DNA of 64,000 nt from Pseudomonas sp. FEN (GCF_904067045.1 NZ_CAJFDC010000036.1:681001-745000); one strand, 5' to 3'; numbered from the stretch's first letter, positions 52,310 to 61,330 are shown. Notes: generated by a model not told the origin, from the letters alone. Made by a program: numbers and translations.

Positions 52310-53020
52310 ATGATCCCAATGGCCTTGCCCATTTCCCTCACCGTCGAAGCCGGTCTGCGCGCCGAGCAGGATCTACTGGCCTCGGTCTGTGCCGGTGAGC
52401 GGGATGGCGGGCTGTTGTTCTGGCAGCCCAGTGACCGTGCCCTGGTCATGCCCAGGCGTTTGAATCGCCTGCCGGGTTTCGACGCGGCCTGTGACGCCCT
52501 GGCGGCCAGCGACTGGCCGGTACTGCTGCGTGAAACCGGCGGCGAGCCGGTGCCGCAGTCCGGTGCCACGGTCAATATCGCCCTGGTGTATGCCCCGCCC
52601 CGTCATGAAGGTGACCAGAATCGCATTGAGACCGGCTATCGGCGGTTGTGCCAGCCGATCTGCGATGTGCTCGATGAGCTGGGCGGCGTCTCATCCCTGG
52701 GTGAGATCGACGGTGCGTTCTGCGATGGTCGCTTCAACGTCAACCTCAATGGTCGCAAGATGGTCGGCACCGCCCAGCGCTGGCGGCAGAGCCAGGGTGG
52801 CACTCGGCCCGTGGGGTTGGTGCATGGCGCGATGTTGATCGACAACGAGCGCGAGGCGATGGTGGCGGCGGTCAATCGCTTCAACCAGGCCTGTCAGTTG
52901 GATGCTCGGGTCAGGGCGCAAAGCCACGTGGCCTTGCATGAGGTCTATGCCGCGCCGCAATTCCTTGAGCGGCTCAGCGAGCTGTATCAGCAGATGTTGC
53001 AGGACATGTTCAACCCTTAA
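52310..53020 (+). CDS. Lipoate-protein ligase-like (BPL/LplA/LipB fold) protein
   Basis: 236 aa (ATG 52310; ATG 52319 is also possible). The fold signatures are LLRETGGEPVPQSGATVNIALVYAP (normally RxxGGGxVxH), then NVNLNGRKMVGTAQRWRQ with the expected catalytic Lys of the GxKxxGxAQ motif, and GLVHGAMLIDN. An octanoyl- or lipoyl-transfer role is likely, but the substrate is unknown, and no C-terminal LplA accessory domain is present. It sits 18 nt after trpC, co-oriented. Its stop shares a TTAA with the convergent vfr stop. Confidence 0.8.
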   Translation: MIPMALPISLTVEAGLRAEQDLLASVCAGERDGGLLFWQPSDRALVMPRRLNRLPGFDAACDALAASDWPVLLRETGGEPVPQSGATVNIALVYAPPRHEGDQNRIETGYRRLCQPICDVLDELGGVSSLGEIDGAFCDGRFNVNLNGRKMVGTAQRWRQSQGGTRPVGLVHGAMLIDNEREAMVAAVNRFNQACQLDARVRAQSHVALHEVYAAPQFLERLSELYQQMLQDMFNP

Positions 53021-53667
53021 CGGGTGCCGAACACCACCATGGTCTTGCCTTTGACGTGCACCAGGTTCTGTTCTTCCAGATCCTTGAGCACCCGCCCGAC
53101 CATTTCCCGTGAACAGCCGACTATCCGACCGATTTCCTGACGGGTGATCTTGATCTGCATGCCATCGGGGTGGGTCATGGCATCAGGTTGCTTGCACAGT
53201 TCCAGCAGGCAGCGGGCAACTCGGCCGGTGACGTCGAAGAATGCCAGGTCTCCCACCTTGCGCGTGGTGTTGCGCAAACGCTGGGCAATCTGGCCGCTGA
53301 GGGCGTAGAGAATATCCGGGTCCTGCTGGGCCAGTTCGCGGAATTTGCAGTAGCTGATCTCCGCCACTTCGCACTCGACCTTGGCCCGCACCCAGGCGCT
53401 GCGCTCCTGCTCAAGGCCGGCCTGCTCGAACAAACCCAACTCGCCGAAAAAATCTCCGGAGTTGAGGTAGGCGATGATCATTTCCCGCCCATCGTCATCT
53501 TCGATGAGAATCGTGACGGAACCTTTGATGATGAAAAACAGGGTCTGCGAGCGGTCACCGGCACAAATGATGTTGCTCTTGGCCGGGTAGCGGCGGCGCT
53601 GACAATACATCAGCAGTTTGTCGAGGTTCTTGATCTTGGGGGCGGAAGCGGAAGCCAGAGCAACCAT
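53017..53667 (-). CDS. vfr: cAMP-dependent regulator Vfr (CRP family)
   Basis: 216 aa from the ATG at 53667 (MVALASASAPKIKNLDKLL); the frame extends upstream without family similarity. The cyclic-nucleotide-binding domain includes FFGELGLFEQ and the Arg-bearing RSAWVRAKVECEVAEI. The C-terminal HTH is ITRQEIGRIVGCSREMVGRVLKDLE. Vfr controls virulence, motility and quorum sensing genes in P. aeruginosa. It is divergent from the osmC-like gene over a 222-nt gap, where I saw no clear CRP-type palindrome. Confidence 0.96.
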   Translation of the reverse strand: MVALASASAPKIKNLDKLLMYCQRRRYPAKSNIICAGDRSQTLFFIIKGSVTILIEDDDGREMIIAYLNSGDFFGELGLFEQAGLEQERSAWVRAKVECEVAEISYCKFRELAQQDPDILYALSGQIAQRLRNTTRKVGDLAFFDVTGRVARCLLELCKQPDAMTHPDGMQIKITRQEIGRIVGCSREMVGRVLKDLEEQNLVHVKGKTMVVFGTR

Positions 53668-53889
53668 GGTTGTATCCCGAAAAGACTGCGCGGTGTGGTT
53701 TGTTGTTTTAGGCATAGCTGCAAGGCTGGCAGAACGCCAGTGGTTTGGCGCCAGCATAACAGAGGCATTGTGTGGAAAATTGGGAATTTATGTGGTCGTT
53801 TGACCGACTGTCGCCCGTTGGCGGTTTCCTGTCGGGACGGGGGGGCTGTGCTAAGCTGTTTCCCTTTTTTCAGCAGTGGAGTCTAGGTG

Positions 53890-54312
53890 ATGAAGGCACG
53901 CATCCAATGGGCTGGCGAAGCCATGTTCCTCGGAGAGTCCGGTAGCGGGCATGTGGTGGTCATGGACGGTCCGCCGGAAAGCGGTGGCCGCAACCTGGGT
54001 GTTCGTCCCATGGAGATGCTGCTGTTGGGCTTGGGTGGTTGCAGTAACTTCGACGTGGTCAGCATTCTGAAGAAGTCGCGTCAGCCCGTCGAAAGCTGCG
54101 AAGCCTTTCTCGAGGCCGAGCGTGCCACTGAAGATCCCAAGGTGTTCACCAAGATCCACCTGCATTTCGTGGTCAAGGGCCGTGGCCTGAAGGAGGCCCA
54201 GGTCAAGCGGGCAATCGAGCTGTCGGCGGAGAAATACTGCTCGGCCTCGATCATGCTGGGGGCTGCTGGCGTTGCCATCAGCCACGACTACGAGATCATC
54301 GAGCTCGGCTGA
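53890..54312 (+). CDS. OsmC/Ohr family protein
   Basis: 140 aa from ATG 53890. Redox cysteines in LGGCSNFDVVSIL and AEKYCSASIML, the two conserved positions of the peroxidase-active OsmC fold. It probably reduces organic hydroperoxides, though this YhfA-like subgroup is poorly characterised. Conserved next to vfr in Pseudomonas. Confidence 0.88.
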   Translation: MKARIQWAGEAMFLGESGSGHVVVMDGPPESGGRNLGVRPMEMLLLGLGGCSNFDVVSILKKSRQPVESCEAFLEAERATEDPKVFTKIHLHFVVKGRGLKEAQVKRAIELSAEKYCSASIMLGAAGVAISHDYEIIELG

Positions 54313-54552
54313 GTCGACATTCAACTATCATAAAGTCCATGCAGACTCTGGCGATCAGTCGTTCGGGTCTGCATAATGCGCCACTTTTTCCAGGGCGCCT
54401 GGTCGGCCGATCCTCCGGCCCCGGCCCCGAACAGACAACCAAAATCGCCATCGCGAAGAGGTGTTAACCGTCCTACGCAGCTGTGTCGTTCACAACTGAC
54501 GGGCATGCTTGATCACGCGGCTGTGCCGCATCGATATAGAGAGTTTTTAACG

Positions 54553-55347
54553 GTGAAAAGCAAACTCAAGCTCCACGGGTTCAATAACCTGACCAAGACC
54601 TTGAGCTTCAACATCTATGACATCTGCTATGCGGAAACCCCGCAGGACCAGCAGGCCTACGTCGAGTACATCAACCAGGAATACGACGCGGAACGCCTGA
54701 CGCAGATCCTCACGGAAGTGGTGGATATCATTGGTGCCAACATCCTGAACATCGCGCGTCAGGATTACGATCCTCAAGGTGCCAGTGTCACGATCCTGAT
54801 CTCCGAACAGCCGGTGACGCCGACCGACAGCCAGATCGAAGAGTCCCCGGGCCCATTGCCCGAGACCATCCTGGCTCACCTCGACAAGAGCCACATCACG
54901 GTGCATACCTACCCGGAAATCCACCCGGTCGACGGTATCGCGACTTTCCGTGTGGACATCGATGTGTCGACGTGCGGGGTCATTTCACCGCTCAAAGCCC
55001 TCAACTACCTGATTCACCAGTTCGACTCGGACATCGTCACCGTCGATTATCGCGTGCGTGGTTTCACCCGTGATGTCGAGGGCAAGAAACATTTCATCGA
55101 CCACGAGATCAACTCGATCCAGAACTATCTCTCGGAAGACAGCCGCAAGAGCTATCAGATGACGGATGTGAACGTGTATCAGGAGAACATGTTCCACACC
55201 AAGATGCTGCTCAAGGATTTCGAACTGGACAACTATCTGTTCGGCGACGCGACCAACAGCCTGTCGGCGGAACAGCGTGCCCAGGTGACCGAACGGGTGA
55301 GACACGAAATGCTCGAGATCTTCTACGCGCGCAATATGCCTAGATAA
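54553..55347 (+). CDS. speD: S-adenosylmethionine decarboxylase proenzyme SpeD
   Basis: 264 aa from GTG 54553 (KSKLKLHGFNNLTKTLSFNIYDICY), the full-length start; the frame extends 59 codons upstream without similarity. The self-cleavage site is LDKSHITVHTYPE, where the Ser becomes the pyruvoyl cofactor (about residue 112). A C-terminal FHTKMLLKDFELDNYLFG is typical of the proteobacterial 1A class. It makes decarboxylated SAM for spermidine. The 240-nt upstream gap (54313-54552) shows no other gene. Confidence 0.95.
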   Translation: MKSKLKLHGFNNLTKTLSFNIYDICYAETPQDQQAYVEYINQEYDAERLTQILTEVVDIIGANILNIARQDYDPQGASVTILISEQPVTPTDSQIEESPGPLPETILAHLDKSHITVHTYPEIHPVDGIATFRVDIDVSTCGVISPLKALNYLIHQFDSDIVTVDYRVRGFTRDVEGKKHFIDHEINSIQNYLSEDSRKSYQMTDVNVYQENMFHTKMLLKDFELDNYLFGDATNSLSAEQRAQVTERVRHEMLEIFYARNMPR

Positions 55348-55359
55348 ATTTTTTGGCAA

Positions 55360-55394
55360 AAAAAGAAGGGCGCCTCAGTGGCGCCCTTCTTTTT
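55360..55394. terminator. Bidirectional terminator between speD and coq7
   Basis: A perfect 15-bp inverted repeat (55360-55374 with 55380-55394), starting AAAAAGAAGGGCGCC, loop TCAGT, has A and T tracts on both sides. It serves both convergent genes. Confidence 0.93.
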
Positions 55395-55420
55395 AGCGGC
55401 TCTTTGCAGGCGCCGCGGAG

Positions 55421-56068
55421 TCAGATCCGGTAGGTGCTCTTGGTCATGACCTTGGCCAGCAGGCTCATGCCGAACTTCACCGGTGCCGGGAAGCGAAAAC
55501 CACCAGCGTCCAGCGCGGACTCGGCGTGATGCTCTTCATCGATGCGCATTTGCTCGAGGATCGCCCGGGACTTTTCGTCTTCGGCCGGCAATTGTCCCAG
55601 GTGTTCGTTCAGGTGTTTGCACACCTGGTCTTCGGTGGCGGCGACAAAGCCCAGGCTGACCTTGTCGCTGATCAGGCCGGCTGCGGCGCCGATGCCGAAG
55701 GACAGGCCATAGAACAGTGGATTCAACACACTGGGATGACTGCCCAACTGGCGGATGCGTTGTTCGCACCAGGCCAGGTGATCGATTTCTTCTTCGGCGG
55801 CTTTTTCCATGGCGGCGCGTACATGGGGGAGCTTGGCGGTCAGTGCCTGGCCCTGATAGAGCGCCTGGGCACAGACTTCCCCGGTGTGATTGATGCGCAT
55901 CAGGCCGGCGACGTGACGGCTGTCGTCTTCGCTCATCGGCGCGTCGGGCTGCATGATCGCCGGCGAAGGACGGTAGGGTTGGCCGCTGAACGGCAGCAAG
56001 GTGCGCATCGCGGTATCGGCTTGCAGTAGAAGACGGTCAATCGGCGAGTAGTGACGTTGGGTAGTCAT
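55421..56068 (-). CDS. coq7: 2-polyprenyl-3-methyl-6-methoxy-1,4-benzoquinone monooxygenase Coq7
   Basis: 215 aa di-iron carboxylate protein. Iron ligands: NHTGEVCAQ (Glu), EEEIDHLAWCEQR (Glu-x-x-His), and EEHHAESAL near the end. It hydroxylates demethoxyubiquinol in ubiquinone synthesis, the Pseudomonas alternative to UbiF. Confidence 0.95.
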   Translation of the reverse strand: MTTQRHYSPIDRLLLQADTAMRTLLPFSGQPYRPSPAIMQPDAPMSEDDSRHVAGLMRINHTGEVCAQALYQGQALTAKLPHVRAAMEKAAEEEIDHLAWCEQRIRQLGSHPSVLNPLFYGLSFGIGAAAGLISDKVSLGFVAATEDQVCKHLNEHLGQLPAEDEKSRAILEQMRIDEEHHAESALDAGGFRFPAPVKFGMSLLAKVMTKSTYRI

Positions 56069-56190
56069 GCTGACCTCCGGGAAAAATCTCGGCCTGCAGT
56101 TTACCGCAATCGAGGGGAGAAGGTTTGCGTTGGGTCATGGGGCGGTTGGTTCCAGCTGCCTCACGCAATCTGGCAAACACCGAAGACCTT

Positions 56191-56290
56191 TGTCGGCGCG
56201 AGCTTGCTCGCGATGGTAGCCCAGACACCGCAGGGCTCCAGGCTTCCTGCGTTATCGTTGACGCCCATCGCGAGCAAGCTCGCTCCTACA
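56191..56290. repeat. Inverted REP pair, GAGCTTGCTCGCGA type, copy A
   Basis: GCGCGAGCTTGCTCGCGATGG at about 56196 and the inverted CCATCGCGAGCAAGCTCGCT ending near 56284, with TCCTACA after it and a 55-nt spacer. A close copy lies at 61187-61284. It fills most of the gap upstream of coq7 and downstream of the HIT gene. Confidence 0.85.
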
Positions 56291-56299
56291 ATGAGGGGA

Positions 56300-56638
56300 T
56301 CAGCCCGGCGGCCAATGCATCTGACGCTGACCCAGTACGTGCATATGAATGTGATAGACGGTCTGGCCGCCCTCTTCATTGCAGTTCATCACTACGCGAA
56401 AGCCTTTTTCACAGCCCAGCTCCAGGGCCAGGCGCTGGGCAGTGAACAGGATGTGTCCGGCCAGGGCCTTGTCATCTTCGGTCAGGTCATTGAGGGTGCG
56501 TACCGGCTTTTTCGGCACGACCAGGAAATGCACCGGTGCCTGCGGGGCGATATCGTGGAAGGCCAGGACCTGGTCATCCTCGTAAATGATATTCGCCGGT
56601 ATTTCCCTGTTGATGATCTTGGTGAACAGAGTATCCAC
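56300..56638 (-). CDS. HIT family nucleotide-binding protein (HinT-like)
   Basis: 112 aa from a GTG start at 56638 (DTLFTKIINREIPANIIYEDD), the family start; longer in-frame starts add foreign residues. The histidine triad is YHIHMHVLG. It hydrolyses nucleotide phosphoramidates or related adducts. Beside the SDR gene, on the same strand, 63 nt apart. Confidence 0.92.
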   Translation of the reverse strand: MDTLFTKIINREIPANIIYEDDQVLAFHDIAPQAPVHFLVVPKKPVRTLNDLTEDDKALAGHILFTAQRLALELGCEKGFRVVMNCNEEGGQTVYHIHMHVLGQRQMHWPPG

Positions 56639-56701
56639 AGCTGTTTCTCCATTGGGTGGGTCGGGCCAGAGTCTGTACGGACACGGCCGTGAGTTCAAGT
56701 T

Positions 56702-57490
56702 TCAGCGCGGACAATAGGCCTTGGTGGCGACACCGGCGAGTTTGCGCATCGCCCAGCGTGGCATCAGGCGCGGGACACGGGCCAGCCAGCGGTTGCGCCA
56801 GCCGGGAATAATCACCGCGCGGTTCTTGTCCAGGGCCCGCACCGCGTACAGCGCCACCTCTTCGGGGCTCATCATCAGCCGGCTGCGTGAAAGCTTTTCG
56901 ACGGCCAGCTGTGTCTTGCGAAAGAACGCGGTCCGGGTCAGGCCCGGGCAGAGCACCGAGACCTTGATACCGGTTTTCTTAAGCTCTTCGCGCAGGCCTT
57001 CGGAGAAGTGCAGCACATAAGCCTTGCTTGCGTAATAGCTGCTCATCCAGGGCGACGGATGAAAGGCTGCCATTGAGGCGACATTGAGGATCTGTCCGCC
57101 ACCCTGTATCGCCATGAGGTTACCCAGGGTATGACAAAGTCGAGTCAGGGCGAGGATGTTGACTTCGATCAGATCCTGCTCCGTCCCCCAATCCTGGGCC
57201 AGGAACGGGCCGCATGTACCGAGGCCGGCACAGTTGACCAGCAGGTCGATCTGTCGCTCGCCTTCTTCCAGTTCCAGCAGGAAGCCGGAAAGGCGTAGCG
57301 GCTCGCTCAGGTCACAGGCGCGAAACAGCACCTCGACGCCGAAACGTTGGGTCAGCTCCAGGGCAATGGTCTCCAGCTGATCACGCTGGCGGGCCACCAG
57401 AATCAGGTTGCGGCCCCGGCGCGCCAGGGCTTCGGCCAATGCCAGGCCAATACCGCTGGAGGCACCGGTGATCAGGGCGTAACGGGTCAT
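56702..57490 (-). CDS. Short-chain dehydrogenase/reductase
   Basis: 262 aa from ATG 57490 (MTRYALITGASSGIG). Classical SDR: TGASSGIGLALAEAL cofactor loop, NCAGLG, active-site SSYYASKAYV (Tyr-x-x-x-Lys) preceded by NVASMAAF. The C-terminus is basic and Trp/Arg-rich (WRNRWLARVPRLMPRWAMRK). The substrate is unknown; P. aeruginosa has a homologue at the same place. Confidence 0.9.
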   Translation of the reverse strand: MTRYALITGASSGIGLALAEALARRGRNLILVARQRDQLETIALELTQRFGVEVLFRACDLSEPLRLSGFLLELEEGERQIDLLVNCAGLGTCGPFLAQDWGTEQDLIEVNILALTRLCHTLGNLMAIQGGGQILNVASMAAFHPSPWMSSYYASKAYVLHFSEGLREELKKTGIKVSVLCPGLTRTAFFRKTQLAVEKLSRSRLMMSPEEVALYAVRALDKNRAVIIPGWRNRWLARVPRLMPRWAMRKLAGVATKAYCPR

Positions 57491-57550
57491 GCAGTTCTCC
57501 ATCACAACGGCTCCGAGCCGTGGGACAGAGGGTCGCAGGCTCAGAAACGG

Positions 57551-58510
57551 TTATTCTTTTTCATCTTGCTCATAGTCTACAGCGGGCGGAGCGGGTTCGG
57601 CTGCGGCATCGCTGGGGCTGTCGGCCTCATCAGCGCTGACGGCGTCGCTGCTTTCGGAATAGCTGGCTGATTCGCTGTTGTATTCTTTCTCCAGGTTGGC
57701 CAGGCCACCGGTCACGCCCACAACGACAAAGATGACCCCGAAGACGACCGAGAGTACGGCCAGGACCTTGACCGCCGTGCTGTTGGGCGGTGGCGGCGCA
57801 CCATACTGGTTGGCGCCGCTATTGCCGGGGCAGAACATCAACACGAAGGGGAATACGCTACCCAGGAACGGTACCAGGGTCAGTAGCCAGAGCCAGCCGG
57901 ACCAGCCGATATCGTGCAGGCGTTGTACGGCGATCTGGATGGAAAAGACCACGAAGGCAATCAAGGCCGCGCCACCGAGCACAACGCCGATGGTGATCGC
58001 CGTGTTCAGGGAGGCGGCCGCGGTGCCCATGGCGAAGGCGAAGATCGCTCCGGCCACCGGGACGGTCACGAACATCAGGACCATGCTCCAGGCCAGGTAG
58101 CGCAGCCGGCCGATACGTCCGCGAGTGGTGAAGGCCTGGAGCTGGCCAAAGGCGGGAAGGGCGTCCCCAACCCGGGCTTGCGGCGGTGCATAGGGCGATT
58201 GGTTGGTTGCGGTGTCCGGTGGCGCTGTGCTCGCCGGGAGGTCATCGATATCCGCCAAGCTCAGCTCGATGGCCGCTGGTTCGGCTTCCAGGCGGGCCTC
58301 GATACCGGTCTTGTGCAAGGCTTGCAGATAGGACTCGGCCTCGGCGGCCGAAAGATCGCGCTTCAAGGCGACAGGCTGGCCACTGAACAAGCGTTCCACT
58401 GAAGCGACGTCGGTCTTGAACAGCGCGGCCAGGTTGAATTGGGCGGTGCTTTTGTCCACGCCCGCCTGCAGGGCGCCGTCGAACACGATTTTGAAGCGGT
58501 TTTCGCTCAT
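57551..58510 (-). CDS. DUF805 membrane protein with extra N-terminal domain and acidic tail
   Basis: 319 aa from ATG 58510. An about 80-residue soluble N-terminal domain (FKIVFDGALQAGVDKSTAQFNLAALFKTD, VALKRDLSAAEAESYLQALHKTG) precedes a DUF805 integral membrane region with about five TM segments and RLHDIGWSGWLWLLTLVPFLG. The C-terminal 45 residues are low-complexity Ser/Asp/Glu/Ala. Function is unknown. The N-terminal module is the more informative part and may be a regulatory add-on. Confidence 0.82.
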   Translation of the reverse strand: MSENRFKIVFDGALQAGVDKSTAQFNLAALFKTDVASVERLFSGQPVALKRDLSAAEAESYLQALHKTGIEARLEAEPAAIELSLADIDDLPASTAPPDTATNQSPYAPPQARVGDALPAFGQLQAFTTRGRIGRLRYLAWSMVLMFVTVPVAGAIFAFAMGTAAASLNTAITIGVVLGGAALIAFVVFSIQIAVQRLHDIGWSGWLWLLTLVPFLGSVFPFVLMFCPGNSGANQYGAPPPPNSTAVKVLAVLSVVFGVIFVVVGVTGGLANLEKEYNSESASYSESSDAVSADEADSPSDAAAEPAPPAVDYEQDEKE

Positions 58511-58569
58511 GGGGGGGGCGTCCTTGTCACAAGTCATTGGCGTTGCAGTGTAAGCCTGCAACGCGGATG

Positions 58570-59541
58570 TTACGGGCGCGGCCAGCGCCGAGGCAACTCC
58601 GCGGCGAAAGCCAGGGCCTTGCGGTACTCGCTGTCGAGCCGGGCGACCAATTGGTCGACACTGGGCAAGTCATCGATTTCACCGACCCCCTGGCCTGCCG
58701 ACCAAACGGTTTTCCAAGCCTTGGCCTCGTCATTGAGTGGCTTGAGCTTGGCGCCGAGATTCACGTCGCTCTTGCCGTGCAGCGTGGCGAGGTCGAAGCC
58801 GGCGTTTGCCAGGCTCTGGCGCATAAAGCTCGCGGGCACCCCGGATACCGCCGCAGTGTGCACGATATCGGCCGCCCGGGATGTGAGCAGCATCTCTTTA
58901 TAAGCATCGGGGGCCTGACTTTCCGTGGTGCCGATAAATCGGGTGCCGAAGTAGGCCAGGTCCGCGCCCAGCACCTGGGCAGCGAGAATCTCGTGGCCGT
59001 GGTTCAGGCAGCCGGCCAGCAACAGCGTCTTGTCGAAGAACTGGCGAATCTCGGCGATCAGCGCGAACGGGCTCCAGGTACCCGCATGGCCACCGGCCCC
59101 GGCCGCCACGGCGATCAGGCCATCGACGCCGGCCTCGGCGGCTTTTTCGGCATGGCGCCGGGTGGTCACGTCGTGGAACACCAGGCCGCCGTAGCCGTGC
59201 ACGGCGTCCACCAGTTCCTTGACGGCGCCCAGGCTGGTGATGACGATTGGCACCTTGTGCTCGATACAGATCTGCAAATCCGCCTGCAACCGTGGGTTGC
59301 TGTCGTGCACGATCAGGTTGACGGCATAAGGCGCCGGGTTTTCCAGTGTCGCCAGGCCCGCTTCGATTTCCTCGAGCCAGGCCTTGAAGCCGCTGCTCTC
59401 GCGCTGGTTGAGTGCCGGGAAGCTGCCGACCACCCCGTTGCGGCAGCAAGCGAGCACCAGTTGCGGGTTGGAAATCAGGAACATCGGCGCGGCCACCACG
59501 GGCAAGCGCAGGCGTTGTTCGAGCAGGGCGGGCAGCGACAT
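58570..59541 (-). CDS. Nitronate monooxygenase family flavoprotein
   Basis: 323 aa FMN-dependent TIM barrel of the NPD/NMO group: LPVVAAPMFLISNPQLV, the phosphate-binding VAAGAGGHAGTWSPF, a Gly-Cys-Leu turn (LLLAGCLNHGHEI) and GADLAYFGTRFIGT. It probably oxidises propionate-3-nitronate or similar nitroalkanes. It starts 32 nt after the hemJ stop on the same strand. Confidence 0.9.
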   Translation of the reverse strand: MSLPALLEQRLRLPVVAAPMFLISNPQLVLACCRNGVVGSFPALNQRESSGFKAWLEEIEAGLATLENPAPYAVNLIVHDSNPRLQADLQICIEHKVPIVITSLGAVKELVDAVHGYGGLVFHDVTTRRHAEKAAEAGVDGLIAVAAGAGGHAGTWSPFALIAEIRQFFDKTLLLAGCLNHGHEILAAQVLGADLAYFGTRFIGTTESQAPDAYKEMLLTSRAADIVHTAAVSGVPASFMRQSLANAGFDLATLHGKSDVNLGAKLKPLNDEAKAWKTVWSAGQGVGEIDDLPSVDQLVARLDSEYRKALAFAAELPRRWPRP

Positions 59542-59573
59542 GGAATGCTCCGATAAGGGTTGGGTGACGCCGG

Positions 59574-60002
59574 CTAGAACGGCCGGACAACGACCAGGAT
59601 GACAATAGCCAGCAATAGCAGAACCGGCACTTCATTGAACCAGCGATAAAAGACATGACTGCGGGTGTTTTCGCCACGGGCAAAGCGTTTCACCTGGGCG
59701 CCGCACATATGGTGATAGCCGATCAGCACGACCACCAGGGTCAGCTTGGCATGTATCCAGGCGCCTTGGCTGAAGAGGCTCGGGTTGAGGGCGATCAGCC
59801 AGCCGCCGAAGAGCAGCGTGGCAATCATCGCCGGCCCCATGATCCCGCGGTACAGCTTGCGCTCCATGACACTGAAGCGTTCCTGGCTGACGCGGTCCTC
59901 GCTTTGCGCGTGGTAGACGAACAGGCGCGGCAGATAGAACAGGCCGGCAAACCAGCAGACGACACTGACGATATGAAAGGCTTTGACCCACAGATAGAGC
60001 AT
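59574..60002 (-). CDS. hemJ: Protoporphyrinogen oxidase HemJ-like membrane protein
   Basis: 142 aa, four predicted TM helices. It begins MLYLWVKAFHIVSVVCWFAGLFYLPRLFVYH, with the conserved His-10 region, and has YRGIMGPAMIATLLFGGWL, HAKLTLVVVLIGYHHMCG and FYRWFNEVPVLLLLAIVILVVVRPF. This matches the UPF0093/HemJ family, which oxidises protoporphyrinogen IX in heme synthesis. It is divergent from argC. Confidence 0.92.
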   Translation of the reverse strand: MLYLWVKAFHIVSVVCWFAGLFYLPRLFVYHAQSEDRVSQERFSVMERKLYRGIMGPAMIATLLFGGWLIALNPSLFSQGAWIHAKLTLVVVLIGYHHMCGAQVKRFARGENTRSHVFYRWFNEVPVLLLLAIVILVVVRPF

Positions 60003-60136
60003 TTTTGATTATTCCCAGGTTCACGGTAGCCCGAATAGTAGTGGCTTGTGCGCCCGCACGTCACCTTGGCGGTTGTCGCAGACGCGCGTGGCCCCTATTA
60101 TCGTGTGCTTTCCAGTGGTTTCGTTGAGGGCAGGTC

Positions 60137-61171
60137 ATGGTCAAGGTCGGTATCGTCGGCGGCACGGGTTACACCGGTGTCGAATTGCTGCGTCTGTTGG
60201 CGCAGCATCCGCAGGCAGAAGTGGTTGTCATCACTTCGCGATCCGAGGCAGGCCTGGCCGTGGCCGACATGTACCCGAACCTGCGTGGGCATTACGACGG
60301 TCTGGCGTTCAGCGTGCCAGACATCAAGACGCTCGGGGCCTGTGACGTGGTGTTCTTCGCCACGCCCCATGGCGTGGCCCACGCCCTGGCCGGTGAGCTG
60401 CTGTCCGCCGGCACCAAGGTCATCGACCTGTCCGCCGACTTCCGTCTGCAGGACGCCGAAGAATGGGCCAAGTGGTATGGCCAGCCGCACGGTGCGCCGG
60501 CATTGCTGGACGAGGCGGTCTATGGCCTGCCGGAAGTGAACCGCGAGCAGATCAAGCAGGCCCGCCTGATCGCCGTGCCGGGTTGCTATCCGACCGCGAC
60601 CCAGTTGGGTTTCCTGCCGCTGCTTGAAGCCGGCCTGGCGGATACCACACGGCTGATCGCCGACTGCAAGTCGGGCGTCAGCGGTGCCGGTCGCGGTGCC
60701 AGCGTCGGCTCGTTGTACTCGGAAACCTCCGAAAGCCTGAAAGCCTATGCGGTCAAGGGCCATCGTCACCTGCCGGAAATCCGCCAGGGGCTGCGCCGCG
60801 CGGCGGGTCAGGAGGTGGGCCTGACCTTCGTGCCGCACCTCACGCCGATGATCCGTGGTATCCACTCGACGCTTTACGCGACCGTGGTCGACCGTTCGGT
60901 AGACCTGCAGGCGCTGTTCGAGAAGCGTTATGCCAACGAACCGTTCGTCGACGTGATGCCGGCCGGCAGCCATCCGGAAACCCGTAGCGTGCGTGGCGCG
61001 AACGTTTGCCGGATTGCCGTGCACCGTCCGCAGGATGGTGACCTGGTGGTGGTATTGTCGGTGATCGACAACCTGGTCAAGGGCGCTTCGGGCCAGGCGG
61101 TGCAGAACCTGAACATCCTGTTCGGCCTGGACGAGCGTCTGGGCCTGTCCCACGCGGGCATGTTGCCGTAA
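60137..61171 (+). CDS. argC: N-acetyl-gamma-glutamyl-phosphate reductase ArgC
   Basis: 344 aa, long type. NADP-binding VGIVGGTGYTGVELLRLL, catalytic Cys in VPGCYPTATQLGFLPL, SGVSGAGRGASVGSLY and a His in FVPHLTPMIRGIHST. It reduces N-acetylglutamyl phosphate in arginine synthesis. The 134-nt hemJ-argC gap should hold both promoters. Confidence 0.97.
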   Translation: MVKVGIVGGTGYTGVELLRLLAQHPQAEVVVITSRSEAGLAVADMYPNLRGHYDGLAFSVPDIKTLGACDVVFFATPHGVAHALAGELLSAGTKVIDLSADFRLQDAEEWAKWYGQPHGAPALLDEAVYGLPEVNREQIKQARLIAVPGCYPTATQLGFLPLLEAGLADTTRLIADCKSGVSGAGRGASVGSLYSETSESLKAYAVKGHRHLPEIRQGLRRAAGQEVGLTFVPHLTPMIRGIHSTLYATVVDRSVDLQALFEKRYANEPFVDVMPAGSHPETRSVRGANVCRIAVHRPQDGDLVVVLSVIDNLVKGASGQAVQNLNILFGLDERLGLSHAGMLP

Positions 61172-61186
61172 GGCATCGATCCCCTT

Positions 61187-61284
61187 GTAGGAGCGAGCTT
61201 GCTCGCGATGGTAGCCCAGGTGACGCGGGGTCTCGATGTCCCGCGTTATCGTCAACGACCATCGCGAGCAAGCTCGCTGCGACA
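61187..61284. repeat. Inverted REP pair, GAGCTTGCTCGCGA type, copy B
   Basis: GTAGGAGCGAGCTTGCTCGCG at 61187 and the inverted CGCGAGCAAGCTCGCTGCGAC ending at 61284. It shares GATGGTAGCCCAG and CGTTATCGT in the spacer with the copy at 56191-56290. It follows argC by 15 nt and may act as its terminator. Confidence 0.85.
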
Positions 61285-61330
61285 CCCATGGTATGAGGCC
61301 ATGTTGGTTGATATATCGTAACAACAATAG

